64,000 nucleotides of DNA from Bilabrum cf. latius (lineage: Eukaryota; Bigyra: Bicosoecida; Bigyra; Bicosoecida): assembly GCA_965178125.1 (NCBI GenBank), contig OZ237738.1, forward strand, positions 1,116,001 to 1,180,000, read 5' to 3'. How positions within the stretch are numbered: the stretch's first letter is position 1; the number at the start of each line of letters is the position of its first letter. This document shows, piece after piece, positions 11,636 to 24,037 of this stretch. Made by a program: the position numbers and the translations under genes. Below the pieces are notes generated by a model, which was not told where the DNA came from, did no database searches, and saw nothing but the letters and a program-made list of their open reading frames with translations.

Positions 11636-13815
11636 ATGTCTGAGTACGACGGCTACGGCAGCGACTACGACCCGGATGGGGGTGATTACGACGATTACAA
11701 TGGGTATGACGGTGAAGGCGTTGACGATAGTGGTTTAGAGCCATATGCTCCGGTACGGGAAGCCTCGGAAGGTGTTGGTGGAAAGAAATTCGACGACTTG
11801 GTCGAACCCGAAGCTCGTGCAGCATACAAGCGGTATAACCCTGTAATTTTGGAACGAGAAGCGCCATATCAGATCATAGAGGGCAAGAATGCATGGCCAG
11901 CCCTTGTAGATACAGCAGCGGAGATCTCACCAACTCTTTATGTTACAGTTCCCGACACAATCCAGCTGCTAATGGGCATGGGGTTCGACCGTCGCGCCCT
12001 TGAGCAGCAGTGGGTTGATGACAGGGAAAAATGCTTGCAAACTGCGAACATGGTGGACCCCAGTGACGGCTAGTACGTGCCAAAGGACCCCGTGGCTTCC
12101 TCGAGCGGGCAGGCTCCGATGGAATCCGGTGACAGTGAAGGCAAGGAGGGAGAAGAAGAGGACATGTGCATGGTATGTTTTGCATCAGTCCCAAAGTCGC
12201 AGATGGATGCGCCTCCCTGCGGCCATTCCATGTGCAGGCCGTGCTGGGGCCAGCACGTCGGCGTCGCCTTGGAGTCCAAGGGTGACCTCCTGAACCTCGG
12301 GTGCGCCGAGCACGGCTGCGGCAAGCGCCTCCCGTACACAATGCTGGAGGCATACCTGACACCGGAACAGCTGGACAAGTGGCAGCGGTGGGCGGGTGCA
12401 GATTTCGCAAGCACAGACGATGCGATCCGCACCTGTCCGAATCCCAAGTGCGACCGCATGCACTACTACGCCAAAGCTGTCCCAGTGGACGTCCACTGCC
12501 CCGCGCCGTGCGGGCACATATCTTGCTTCAGCTGCGGTAAGGACGGCCATTTCCCAGCGACGTGCATGATGGCCGTGAAGTGGATGGACAAGACGGCCAA
12601 AGATTCGGCCTCAGTGGCGTTCATCCGGCAGAGCACCCGCCCTTGCCCGCGGTGCGGCATGCCTATCGAGAAGTGAGCGGACAGAACCACTACTATCCCA
12701 CCCATTCACGAAACGCTTCTCCGTCACAGGTTACCCGCTGTTTTGCTCACCCCACTGGCATGTCCAACCTCCTCTCCTCTCCCTCTTCCCCCCCCTCGCA
12801 GGAATCAAGGGTGCAGCCACATGCAGTGCGGGAAGCACGCGCATGGTGGCACAATCGCCAAGGAGCATGGGTGAGACAGAGCATTCCTCCACCCATCGAC
12901 TCTATCTATGCAAAGTTGCAGACACTTTGAAAAAAGAAATTGCCTGTGCATTTAATCTGCCGTCTTGCTCACTACAATGTCATGGATCGCAGATGCGGAC
13001 TCAATTTCTGCTGGATCTGCATGCAGCCCCTCGACAAGCACACCAACTGCACGCCCTGGAATCCAGAGGGCGCGTACACCGGCAAGGGTGGCATGAGCAA
13101 GTCGGAGCTAGGCCGGTTCATCGATTCCGCCTCCCTGTACGAGAACCACCAGACGGCGCAGAAGGCCGCGATCGCCATGCGCGCCAAGATCCAGCAGACC
13201 CAGGAGGAGATTCAGCTGGTTCGCAAGCGTCCGCAGGTTGAAGTCATCCACCTCGAGCGGGCGCTGGAGGAGGTGGAGGAATCGAGGCGCATCCTCGCCA
13301 ACCAGATAGTGTTCGCCTTCTACCAGCACAGGGACCCTCGCCTGAAGCTGTTCAAGGAGCAGGAGAAGCAGCTGGCGGACAACGTGGATCGGCTGCAGCA
13401 GCTGCTTGAGGGCAAGCCTGGGGAGCTGCCAGTGAGCGAGCAGTTTGCCTACCACGACGACGGCACGCAGTGGCTCGCAGACGCCTTCAACCAGGATAGG
13501 ATCGCGATCCGCACTTTGACCATGCGGACGAAGGAGTACAGGGAGGGGCTGTCCAAAGCGGTGAGCATGGCCGGTCTCGAGGCGGACATTGGGGCCAAGG
13601 CGGGTACCATGGATAGGATCATGGCGGGGGGAGGCGCCTCGGACGGGGGCTCTGGCGGCGGGTCTGCTGCCATGGGGGGCGCTGCTGACGAGGAGCGAGC
13701 CGCTGAGATGGCCAAGAAGGCGGATGCGGAGCTGGCGGCGCATGCCAGCCTCGGGTCGTTCGCGGACCAGATGAGAAGGGCGATGCAAGCCTCGGCTGGT
13801 ATGTCCGGATCGTGA
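11636..13815 (+). CDS. Ariadne-type RBR E3 ubiquitin ligase
   Basis: Exons 11636-12672, 12802-12870 and 12993-13815 encode 642 residues ending at TGA. Donors are GTGAGC and GTGAGA, acceptors CGCAG, and phases match. The N-terminus is acidic and Tyr/Asp-rich as in ARIH1, then comes a UBA-like segment. RING1 (about 178-235) starts CMVC. The IBR (about 266-312) starts CPNPKC. RING2 (about 337-378) has CPRCGMPIEK, then HMQC, whose Cys is at the catalytic thioester position, and CGLNFCWICM. The coiled Ariadne domain (VFAFYQHRDPRLKLFKEQEKQL) follows, then a Gly/Ala-rich tail. One in-frame TAG (12071-12073, residue 146) lies between the UBA-like region and RING1. With UAG as stop, the protein would lose all catalytic domains. 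It should act with E2 enzymes in ubiquitin transfer. Confidence 0.93.
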
Positions 13816-13967
13816 GCATAGGCGCCGCCTTTTTGTTTCCCCGCTAGACTCTAGACCGTTCCTCCGTTCCCGTGCAATGTAATGGTTCCGGTTTCTCGCG
13901 TTCCTGAACTAGACTTTATGCTGAGATCATTAATTGCATAGCCGGACGTGTAATTTTAGAATAAAAG

Positions 13968-16076
13968 ATGCTGTCTGATTGGGCCAAGGGCTGCGTGGCA
14001 GGACTACGGAGCGATCAGAGTTGCCATGGGCTTTTGCAAGCATACCGACTGGGCCTCGCCGACGCAAAAGCCATTGGCGGCGCCATAAGGGACTGTAAAC
14101 TACGGTCTATCTCTCTGAGATCCATAAAATGCGAGGAAGATACCGCGTATGAGGCACTATTCAATGCTGCAATTGCATGTGTTCCGATAGTACAAATGCA
14201 TGTGTCCTAGTTTGCGCCAGGCGAGCCTGATGGTACTCTCTAGTTTGCCGCTGCCCTAAAGTAGACCGGATCAATTCGTTAGCTGGACTTGTCAGGAGCG
14301 AAATTGCCATCTGATGTGACCGAGTAGGTGTGCGCAGCCATTCCATCGCCGTTCTGCCGCCTAGAGAGTCTGCTATTGCATGCATGCGGGCTAGAGCAGG
14401 AGAGCGTCTAGGTAGTTGCTGAAATGCTCAGACTCAACCCCCCGCTATTGCATCTGCAAATTGGCGCGAATTCCATCGGGCCAGAAGGCACGGCTCGCAT
14501 CACGGAGGCGCTCGAGCACAACACGAATCTAGAGACGCTCGGCATGCCCGGGAACCATATGCAGAACGAAGGCGCGGTCGCAGTGGCTCAGATGCTGAAA
14601 CGAAACGGATCCATCCGCCGCTTGTACATTCAAAGCAACTCCATCCAGGCCGCCGGCACTGCTCGCATCGCCGAAGCGCTCGAGCATAACGCCACACTGC
14701 AGGATCTGCACATTGGCAGCAACGCAATCGGTGACGAGGGCGGCACCGCGCTCGGCAAGGCCCTCGCTCGTAACGTGTCGCTGAAAAACTTGTGCCTGGG
14801 CGGCTGTGCCCGCGAGGGGGCATCCACGTAGGCTATCCTGGAGGGCGCTGGCGATGCCTCTCGCCTGGAGCACCTCGACATGCAATCTCCCGAGGTTGTG
14901 GAACGACCGCCGTTCGATGCTAAGACGATGCGGGAGGTGTACATGCGAGCGTGGTAGAAGAGCCCGACCCTGCTAAAGATTGAACTGAGCATGGGACCTC
15001 TGGCTCCCATCGGACTGGACCACCCAAGCGCGTGCGGCACGGCAGCCATCGACGCCAAATCCAGGGTGGTGTCTCTAAGAGAAGGGATCGGGCTGAAGAC
15101 TGCGGCCGCTCAGGGCTCCCTTCAGGCTCTAGACCGGCTTCATGTAGTGCCATCATCCAAAGGCTTAGTGGTGTTCCCAAGCGATGCATCTTCAACGGCT
15201 GGTGGTGCTCCTCGCGGACATGAAATTGAGAGTGCATGCAGCCCCATGCTTGAGCGTGCCAGGCTCGTGGTGGGCATCCTCGCTGCGTGTACACGGCGCA
15301 GCAGCCTTCCAGATCTTCGTGGGTGGACGGCTGACATGACCAAATCCGTGTCTGAGCACACGCTCGGGATTCTTGCGGAACTGGCAGCTACACTGGAAGA
15401 GTCTGTTGTGGAACTTGGAAGCTCGGTCGCTGGTGCAAGCGAGGCTGCAGCTGGTGCAAGCGAGCCCGTACCATGCTCAGATGCAGCGGCACAGGCTACT
15501 GACGCCGAGGAAATACGTCGAAAAGAGCCCCTGCTGCTGTCGAGCTGCGCCCTAGCTAGCGCGCTCGCGGACGCTCACATGCACGCGAACGAGGACGCCA
15601 CCTGTCTCGCGGCCCCGCTGATTCCGTGCTTGAGGATGGCTGCATCGGAGGGGCACCCCTGCGGCAGCACATCGGTGCGATCCATGCTAGGATCACTGAG
15701 GTTGATACTCAGGCATGGCCGGTTTCCCTTGGCAGGGTGTGTCAGGGACCTTGAGGTGGTAGACCAGCGCATAGCCGGGTATCGGAAGCGGTCCCTGGCG
15801 GGTTGGAGGGACGCGGCTTGCGCTCACAGAGACGCGTATCTGGTGCATCAGGCCGCGCGGGAGGGAAGGCCTCTAGAACTAGCGAAGCGGCTCCAGCTCG
15901 GTGTGCGCGCCGGTGGGCTCACTTGTGAGTACGATGTCGGTGGCCGGTCGGTGCGGGCACTGGAGGCCGCACAGCTTGGCGGCCACGAGGAGTGCGTGAA
16001 GCTGCTATAGAAGTCCATGATCAAGCCCGAGGACGTGGGGAACAGTGCTCTCTTTGCTGGTGATGACGATGATTGA
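13968..16076 (+). CDS. Leucine-rich-repeat protein with C-terminal module shared with the ankyrin genes; nine UAGs
   Basis: A 702-codon frame runs from ATG 13968 to TGA 16074-16076, with TAGs at 14208, 14241, 14262, 14280, 14325, 14409, 14829, 14955 and 16008. Residues about 20-335 are RNase-inhibitor/NLRC-type LRRs, for example RRLYIQSNSIQAAGTARIAE and LQDLHIGSNAIGDEGGTAL. The repeats continue upstream of 14424 only if UAG is read through (for instance IR-UAG-LDLSGAKL). The middle is helical and Ala-rich. Residues about 620-690 contain AAREGRPLELAKRLQLG and GGHEECVKLL, a module shared with the ankyrin genes at 48.7 and 53.4 kb. Several UAGs occupy variable, solvent-facing LRR positions where sister repeats have Arg, His, Lys, Asp or Thr. 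Function unknown; probably protein interaction. The stop is 39 bp from the convergent ZNF511-like stop. Confidence 0.78.
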
Positions 16077-16115
16077 TCCTGCGGACAGTCGAGGGAGTCG
16101 GCGTCCCAGCTAGGA

Positions 16116-17003
16116 TCAACCCAGCGCATCATCCATGGCAGCTCCTGTTGGTACGCCCCATACTCTGTGCTACCTTATATCAGCCACGGAACCAGTTTTA
16201 GCACTGCCGAGATCTGAGCGCTAGCTGCCCGTGGCTGCACCTCCTCCGGCGGCTCTTGAGCTTCGGGGGGCGGAGGTCATACCGTGACCTTGCATGATGG
16301 CACCACCCGATCTCGATCCCACACCCAACTGTCTGGTGGCATCAATGGCTACCCCACTGAATCCCTATCGTTCCTCGCCGCTTGCAGCGAAATCAGCGCC
16401 TTCAAGATGTTTTCCGAGGTCACCTGCCACTGCCTGTTCAGCATCCGGTTCACGCACGTGAGGTTCGATGAATTTCTCGGGATACTTATGGACCTCTACC
16501 ATGTGCCGCCTTCTTTCTGCCTTCATGATGCTCTTGTGCTTGCATTCTGGCACAAAGCATTCGAATATCGGTCGCTTGGGGCCCCCTCTCGCGTTCCTCT
16601 CTCGCATCGCCGAAAAGAACGCGTCGTGAAACTCGGACACGTGCAAGGCAAGCACGTGTGCGGTCCCAAAGCTGGCGCTGCACTACGAGCAGACGTGACA
16701 ATGGACGGACCAGTAGTGGTCCTCCATGGCCCTGGCTGATTTGAACACCAAGCCACAGTCTGGGTTGCTGCAAGCGTGGCAGTGCTCAGTCGCACGTTCT
16801 CCCGCGGCACTGATGGGTGCCATGGATGTCGACAACTCTTCCAAGGCCATGCCCTGAGCTCTTGGAATTCTGAAAGCCCTATGATCCTCCAACAGGGATG
16901 CGTAGGGATTTACAAATTCAATATCGGCGCAAATGCCAGGCTTTACACCTGCTGCCAGGTCAGTGGATCGCCGCTTCCCTACCAACCCCCCCAAACCTGA
17001 CAT
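16116..17003 (-). CDS. ZNF511: ZNF511-like C2H2 zinc-finger protein
   Basis: A 295-codon frame runs from ATG (17003-17001) to TGA (16118-16116), with TAGs at 16683-16685, 16365-16367, 16221-16223 and 16170-16172. Three C2H2-type fingers are seen in the order typical of ZNF511. The first is CSNPDCGLVFKSARAMEDHY. The second is CS-UAG-CSASFGTAHVLALHVSEFHD. The third is CFVPECKHKSIMKAERRRHM, followed by KYPEKF. The first UAG lies inside the C-x2-C knuckle of finger 2, so termination there would remove half of a zinc site and the whole third finger. The C-terminal part after 16365 is less conserved. The family is nuclear and poorly understood. Assignment rests on the finger spacing and on the HxSExHDxFF and HKYPxxF motifs. 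The gene is divergent from the 17336 start. Confidence 0.85.
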
Positions 17004-17335
17004 TATAAAGCAGATCGAGTTAGCTTAGAACACAGGGTCGGGCCAGTACCGAATCTTTGGGCGGGATTAGCGAGCTACCCAACACTCTACAGCTATTACA
17101 GGTATGATACCGCGAAACAGATGTCACAGACAGTTACTCAAAACGTACCAGCATGTTCACGCGGTATTCCTCTCATGAATGGTCATTGATACTGTATATT
17201 AACCAACCAGATACTACCATTATACCACACGAGTGCATAACCAACTGGATTCGTTTTCTGAGTAGCGTGCAGTTACCAAAAGTGGGTCTCGGCGGCGACA
17301 AAACTCGTGCACATTGGATCGCCAGGCCGCTAGGC
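17004..17335. other. Divergent intergenic region
   Basis: 332 bp between the ZNF511-like start (minus) and the coiled-coil/cNMP gene start (plus), so it probably holds both promoters. An in-frame open stretch runs upstream of 17336 to 17153, so the plus gene could start earlier, but the peptide there does not resemble the following coiled coil. No repeats or RNA genes are seen. Confidence 0.5.
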
Positions 17336-20300
17336 ATGGCTCTCGATGAAAAATTAGAAACTTTGTCCATAGAGCTCCAGAGAGCCCTGCAGGAACGTGA
17401 TGAAGCCCTTCACCAAGCGGCGCACGCCAAGATACAGCTTGCCGAAACCGCATTTTAGCGTGAATCTGAGGACAACGAACAGCGAAGACACGCAGAGGAT
17501 AGTCTAAAGGGTCTTAAGTCAGCAAACGAAGAACTGCGGCGCAAGTTAGAACAAGAGCAGACCAAAAGTGAAGCCCTATAGGCAGCTCTCTCTGCCATGC
17601 CGGCTGCTGAGCAGGTTGATCCTGACGAATACGCTGAAGCACTCCAAGAAAAACTTATCACATTACACGAACGAAATGCGTCTTTGGTCCTGGAGGCTAC
17701 GGCGGCTCGGCACGATGCAGAGATCTCCACGCTTGCGGCGGATTTGCTTGGCGAGAGACTGATCTCCGCAACTCGTGGGATGCCACTGGGCAGTTCGTCA
17801 GTTCATAGACGAGCCAATGCCGAAATACTGGCGTCCAATCAATAGTCCGACGAGTAGCGCGATCGTGACGCAAGGCGGGCGGAAGTTGTTCGAGTGGCGC
17901 ACCAGACGATGCTCGGCAGCAAATCGCCGCAATCCACGCACGGATTGGGCAAGCGGGCGCCTGCGCCCCCCGGAATCGATCCTAACGCGCCACCAGCAGA
18001 AACTTCAGCATCCCGTGCAGGAAGCAGTGGCGCTAGTCCCGCGTGGGACCTTGTGTCGCCTTCTGTGGCCGACCCGATGGCTGCTCTCGCGGCCCACAGG
18101 AGGAGCGTAGATGGCATGCAGGGACGGGGGGGCAGGGGTCACCGCAGGACGGCGACGGCGGGGGCAGGCCGAGGCATGGCTTTTAAATCGAACTAGCAGC
18201 CCGGTGGGCTGGACTTGGAAGCGGTGGCCGTGGCAGCTTCGGGCGTAGGGGGGGGCGCAGGTGCAGGGGGAGGCGCAGGTGCAGGTGCAGGTGCGGGGTT
18301 CGGGTTGACAACCGTCGCTGAAACCGCCGAGGAAGGCGGGGACTCTTCTCCTGCCGTAGCAAAGATTCCTTTCGGCAATACCGACGGTGTTCCATCGCAG
18401 CAGTCCAGGCCGCCTGTCGGTCCACCCACCCTGCCCCGCCATGGAGAGGCCCCTCTCAGGACGGCCCTCAGCGTGGGTCGGCTTCCTAGCCTGATGCGGT
18501 CTGTGACAGGGGGGAGCGATGCGGGGGGGGGTGAAGAAGAGGATGGGTAGGATGACGATGAGTTGGGAAGGGAGGCTGGAGACCAGTCTTCCGCCGACGG
18601 CGTCGTACCTGGATCTGGATCTGGGCGGTCGTCCGGAGAGTCTGGCAGGACGGGCCCGGGTGCAGCCAGAGGCGCGGGATCGGCGCATGGACCTGCATCA
18701 ACTGCAGCGTCAGCATCGTCCCGATCCGCGTTGCAGGAGAAGAAGAGACGTAAGGGCCTACGCGCCCTAGCCACGCAGGGTCTCGGCACTGGCACCGACA
18801 CCATGGGCAGTGAGATCGGCCGAGGACACAGGCAGTCGCTTGCCGTGAAGACCCCCAGGCCGGGCCGGAGGGCGCGACGGGAGTCCGCAGCCGGCATCGT
18901 GACCCGCGTCCTGGATTCTATCCCTCTCCTTGCCACCTTGTCGCACGCCGAGCGCAGCATCTTCGCCGCTTCGATGGAGATGCAGCGCTTCAACGACCAG
19001 GAGGTGGTGTTTCACGGGGCCTCGTCGCCGCCGCAGCCGCAGCAGCACGGCGCAGGGACCATCACGGGGCCGAACAGCCGACTTGCAAGCACTCGATCTG
19101 CCCGCAGGCACAATCGCCCAGTCCCAGGCGCCGATGCACTGTTTGTGGTGGTCAGCGGGCACATCGCCCTGTACCCTCCTTGGACCAAGGACGGTTTCCT
19201 GCGGGACCAGAGAGCACTCGCAGCCCGCAGTCCTCGCAGCCAAACTGCTGCGTCCGGTGGCGCGCACGGCAGTTCGCGCACGAAGAGGCACGACTGGGCA
19301 GGCGCAAGCAAGATGCTCGAGGCGTCGGAAAGGAGCAAGGGCAAGGCGCCTTCCGCAGTCACCACTGTGAAACGGTACGCCGCGGGCCAGTGGTTCGTGG
19401 GCGCCACCGTGGGTGCGGGCACGGCCGTCGCGCGAGGGCGAGATGGCGCCGCAGTCATGCACCTGCGGCCTGGCTTGCTTGGTTAGATCTTGCACTGGGT
19501 GGGCGGCAGTCGCAGGGTGAGGGCGGCAGCGATGCGAGGAGCTGGATTCCGGTCCCGGCCCCGCAGCTCGAGCCTGGACGAGTCTGCTGCTGGGCGTGCG
19601 CGTGCTGGTTAGGGGCAGGGGTCACGGTCGATTGGCCGTGGCTCGGCTGCTCTTGGCATTGGGGGGGGCGGTACCTCCCCAAACGGGCCCAAGGGTGCGG
19701 CCGGGCCATCGGCACCCCCTACCACGGAAGAGCTGCTCCGTGCCAGAGCCAGCGAAATGGGCCTGTTGCTCGTCCCTGCCATCCGCAGCAGCACACGAAG
19801 GTCGGCAGGCTCATCTGCCGTCGTGCTTTAGGCCCTTCGGCCCATGCTGCGGCTGGAGAGCCACAGGAGAGGCTTCACCCTCGAGACGTTTCATTCCAGG
19901 GTCTCCCGCGCGCAGACCAAGCAGGCCTACATGCGCGCGGTTGGGGTGTCCAAGCAGACCCTCCACGAGGTGTCCCAGCAGCGGAGAAGGCTGGCGGCCG
20001 GCCCTGGCGCATCCATATTCGAGCCGGTAGCAGTGCGGGGCCTCCCCGTGCAGAGGGTCAAGATCGCCCCCCTATTTGCCTCGGATGACTCAATGCCGGC
20101 CTCCATGGCGCACAATGCAACCAGCAGCCCTGCAGGGACAGGCTCCACCGGCCATTCCGTCGCTTCGATGGACCATGCAGGGGCTGGAGCCAGCGGAGGT
20201 GCAACCGAGCAGGGTGCTCTCAAGTACGAGGACCTCTGGCAACACCTCAGGCAGAGCCGTAGAGACCTGCAGAGGGAATCGGGGATGCTAGTGAACGGAC

Positions 20301-23300
20301 ACATGTACGTGCTGGGCGGCGCCATGAGTCAGAGCGCTACTTTGGAGAGTGAGAGCGACTCGGACGAGACCGAGAGGAGCGAGGCCACGCCGAGGAGGAC
20401 GCCGAGGCTGAGAGGAGGAGGAGGAGGAGGCGACGGCGCATCCCGAGAGACACTCGAAGCAAGGGTGGCCAAGCTGGCGCACGCGCTGGTCCGGGCAGCT
20501 GCGAGTGCCCTGGATCCGCTGTTCCCCGAAGCCGAGCCCGTATCTAGTCCTACTGCCGATCGAGATGCGCCTGCAGCACACCAAACGAGAACTGGGAACG
20601 GCGAAGGCGAAGTGCCGCACGCAGATCTTGCCCCGAAGACGGCAGATTCAGCCGACTCCGGAGGCATCGGCGTAGCGCGTGACGCGGTGCGATCCGGCGA
20701 GCTCAGTCGCGCCTCGTCTTTCGGCTCTGTGCGGTCCGTCAATGACGATGACGGGCTGCAGCAGCACTTGCCGTCTTCGACCGGCGGGGGCGCCGCTGCG
20801 GAGCCGCAAGGGAGAGGTAATAAGGTGCACTTTCCCGCCGTAGGAGGTGGGAGCTCGGATGCTGCGGATAGCGGCAGCAGCGGTGTGCCGCCCATGGACG
20901 CGAGGGCGAGGCGCAGGTGGATCCGGGCTCTGGCCACGAGGATCGCAGCGCAGGCAGTCATCGCTGCATCTCGGACGCACTCGGGCGGAGACAGCTATGC
21001 CGCCGCAGTGCACGGGTTTTCCTGCCCCGGGCTGGTGCTCCTGACCCCCTCTAGCCTGCAGGCACCCGAACCTAGGGTATCCATCTGGCTGGCAGAAGCA
21101 GAGGACGATGAAGAAGACGGGCAGCCCGATAAGGTGGTCAGGGTGCGCGTGACGGTCACGAATGGTTATCGTGCGATGCACCTCGCAGACTTCGGGATGG
21201 GCGAGGAAGAAGATCAGGACGAGCCGTGGGCTGTCGTGCGGGCGACGATCACGCACACCTTCCGGTTCGAGGTTGTGCCGAAAGCAGTGCGAGAGGCCAT
21301 GCTCCACGCGCCACCGAGGGCACTTCGACTGCTAGGGGCGAGAGGTGCCACGCGTCGGCTGCTGCTGGGCCCCCAATCGAATACGGGCCTGGGAGTCTCA
21401 GGGAACGACTTGGGTGCAAGCATAGTCCACGGTGACGGTGGGTCACCAACTCGCCTTCTGATGCAGGGCGGCGATGGCGCGCTCGGCGCGATCGTTCCTG
21501 CCTTGCCCGCGGTGTCGCCCGTCCCCTTTGGCGCTCCTCAGAGCAGGGAACAGTCACCGGAAGCGGCCGGCACCAAGGGAATACCTCGGTCCTACGAGCA
21601 CTTGGAGGCTGGCGCTACTGCTGCTGCTACAGGTGACAGCGCTGTCCTGCACGAGGAGGACGTTAGGGAATCTGGGCCCTCCATGGGGAGGCAGGAGGAC
21701 AACGAGGGGTCAGATGATACGGCCTCCGCGGACCCGTTCTCGGACGGCCACTCGAGTGGGGGCGAGACGGTGTTCAGTGAGACTGGAGGAGCCGAAAGCG
21801 ACACTCCGGCCGATGATGAGGCGCAGGCCGCTCTAGACGCTCTGGTTGCAGGCACGGGAGGAGCGAGACAGGGCACCGATCAAGTGGCAGGACATGGACA
21901 GTCGGACAAAGCAGAGGCTAGAAGCCATGGGTAGGGCAAGGGTAAGCCCTTGGACGCCAAGTCCGTGCTGCGCGGGGTGTATGGCACTGCGGTGCCCCGC
22001 CGCGCGCTAGCTGCATACCGGAGGGCGCGTATCGCCGCCCGTGCCCTTCGCAAGCAGCGCGCCCTCGCCAGGGAACATCAGAGGGAGGAGGCACGAAGAC
22101 GGCTTGCTCAGAGCAGGGCTCGAGCAGCCACCGCCCTGGGCACGCCGTCTGCAGGCACTAGCAGGAAGCGGGTGGGTTTTTTGGACGAGGCAGAGGAAAA
22201 CAGCGGTCTTGCACTGGGCGCGGGGGGCACGGGGCGGAGGCTGCCCTCCGGCGGTCCCATCCACCGGTCGGCCAGCGCGACAGGTCCCGAGTCACCTCTC
22301 GACGCCGCATCACCCCCGGAGATCGACCGTGCCATCAGCGAGCGAGGAATCGCTGATTTGCGGCCGCGTGGGCGTGCCTCCACAATGGCAGGGTCACCTT
22401 CAGAAGCAAGGGGGCACACAGCGATGGGCGGGGTGAAGAAACCGGGGCCCAATGCAGCCACGCAGGCCCATGGGCGGCACCAGCAGAAGAAAGGAATCTT
22501 CAACACGCTGGGCACGTTCTTCGGTTTCGGCTAGAACAAGCAGGGCCACGAGACCACGCCGGGTGGCGGCGCCGCTGAAGATGGCGACACGGACGCCGCG
22601 AAGCCCTTGGCTATCGTCGGTGGGGGGAGGCGCAGGTCTCGGGTGGAGAGCGACGGCATGTCCTCGGTGGATGCAGAGGCAGAGGTGATAGGCAGCTTCT
22701 CCCCGGTGGAGGATAGCGCCGCTTCCTGCGAAGGCACACCCCGGACTCCATTCTCGTTGGAACCCTCGGGACGAGGGAGCGAAACAGCTCGGAGGGATGA
22801 CCGCGGCGACGACGCGGGCACATCGACAGAGGCGCACCAAGCAGATGGGGCGGAGCTGCCACCACCATCCTCGAGCTTGTCTCCCAGCTTCGGGTCGGGT
22901 CGCCGGTCGCTTGAGAGCTTTCTAGGGAATGCAGGCGGCGGCGGTACTGGAGACAAGCATGGCGGAAATGAGCAGGGTGAGCCACCGGCAGCTGGAGAGC
23001 AGACTTCTCATCAAGACGAGAAGGGCAGAATGTCCGCGGATGGAAAGCAAGACCCAGGGGCCGGAGGAGTCATCGAGGGACGTCTCAGCAGCACCGGTGC
23101 CGTTATAGATACAGGGATATCAGGCAAGAGCAGCAATTCTGGTGACGCGGGGCAGAAGCAACGAGGCTCACAAGGCTCTCCTGCAGTGCAGATGCCGGGG
23201 CAAGCTCTATCGACCGGAGGGGCCTCCACGGCGTCTTCCGTCGCAAGCCGGTGGCGACGCGCGGCTGGCAGGGGTATTTTACATCGCAGAGGGCTTCGTA

Positions 23301-23668
23301 GTGGAGACGTGTCGAAATCGAGCGCCGTGGCACAGCTGCTCCAAGGGAAGCAGCTTCGCCGCAAGAAAGCGAAGCGGGACTTGCTGCAGCTTGCAGTGGC
23401 GGCCATGGGCGGCAAGGTTGACTGGGGCGAGCTTATGCAGCGCTCAGACGTTCAGGGGCCACCGGGAGCTGAAAATGGCGATCCGTCGGCCGCATCAGAC
23501 GGGAGGAGTGGCGAGCACAGCAGCCGTGCCGGTGCGACCTCGGGAGGCATGTCCTAGGTCGCGCGTGAGGGCGCTTCCTTCTTGGAAGGCGTCGCACTGG
23601 CATCAGATGCCATTGCATGCGTTGATGAGGGGCGACAAATGTCCCTTCAGGTTGTTGCTCTCGTTTGA
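17336..23668 (+). CDS. Very large coiled-coil protein with cyclic-nucleotide-binding-like domain; twelve UAGs
   Basis: A 2,110-codon frame runs from ATG 17336 to TGA 23666-23668 without TAA or TGA. TAGs are at 17456, 17579, 17843, 17855, 18194, 18548, 19484, 19610, 19829, 21932, 22532 and 23555. Residues 1-180 form a coiled coil (LEQEQTKSEAL and similar heptads); the first two UAGs fall at outer (e/f) heptad positions. A disordered Gly/Ser-rich stretch follows. At about residues 520-715, DSIPLLATLSHAERSIF, ALFVVVSGHIALY and YAAGQWFVGATVGAG match the layout of a cNMP-binding beta-roll, split by a long insertion. The rest is basic and Ser-rich, with a beta-rich segment near residues 1250-1330. 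The cNMP domain is inferred from pattern only, and the key Arg/Glu pocket is not clear. An earlier in-frame start at 17153 is possible. Confidence 0.65.
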
Positions 23669-24037
23669 TGAGAGTGATCCGGGTGACTGGAGATGGTTCG
23701 ACAGGTAAAAAATCGAGTGCAAAGGAAGGAGCGAGAATGCGCCGTCTAAAGTGGCCGCATATTTGGTAACATGATTGATCATTTGAATGTGTCTAAAAGC
23801 TTGCGCATGAGTCAGGGTCTTACTAACCTTTAAGCCAAAGTATGTTAGACTTCAAGTTGCGAGTGCAGCCAATCAAGAGCCCATCACATTTTGATGGACT
23901 GATTATTGGCGGGCTTCACTTTCAACATCACTTTCTCAAGGTTTGCGTTTTTGTTATAGTAACAGAGGAATTTTCGGCAACGTATCCATCGTTGACGGTG
24001 AGTGAATCCACCTAGGTGTCCAAGTACGCGCTGGCTG
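23669..24037 (+). other. Intergenic region with a candidate 5' exon
   Basis: This AT-richer gap lies before the 24038 gene. It contains a plausible small exon at 23842-23997: an ATG, 52 open codons rich in hydrophobic residues (GLIIGGLHFQHHFLKVCVFV), then a GTGAGT donor. Its phase does not fit any good acceptor leading into the downstream frame, so it is either an exon of an alternative transcript or chance. Nothing else is recognised. Confidence 0.35.
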
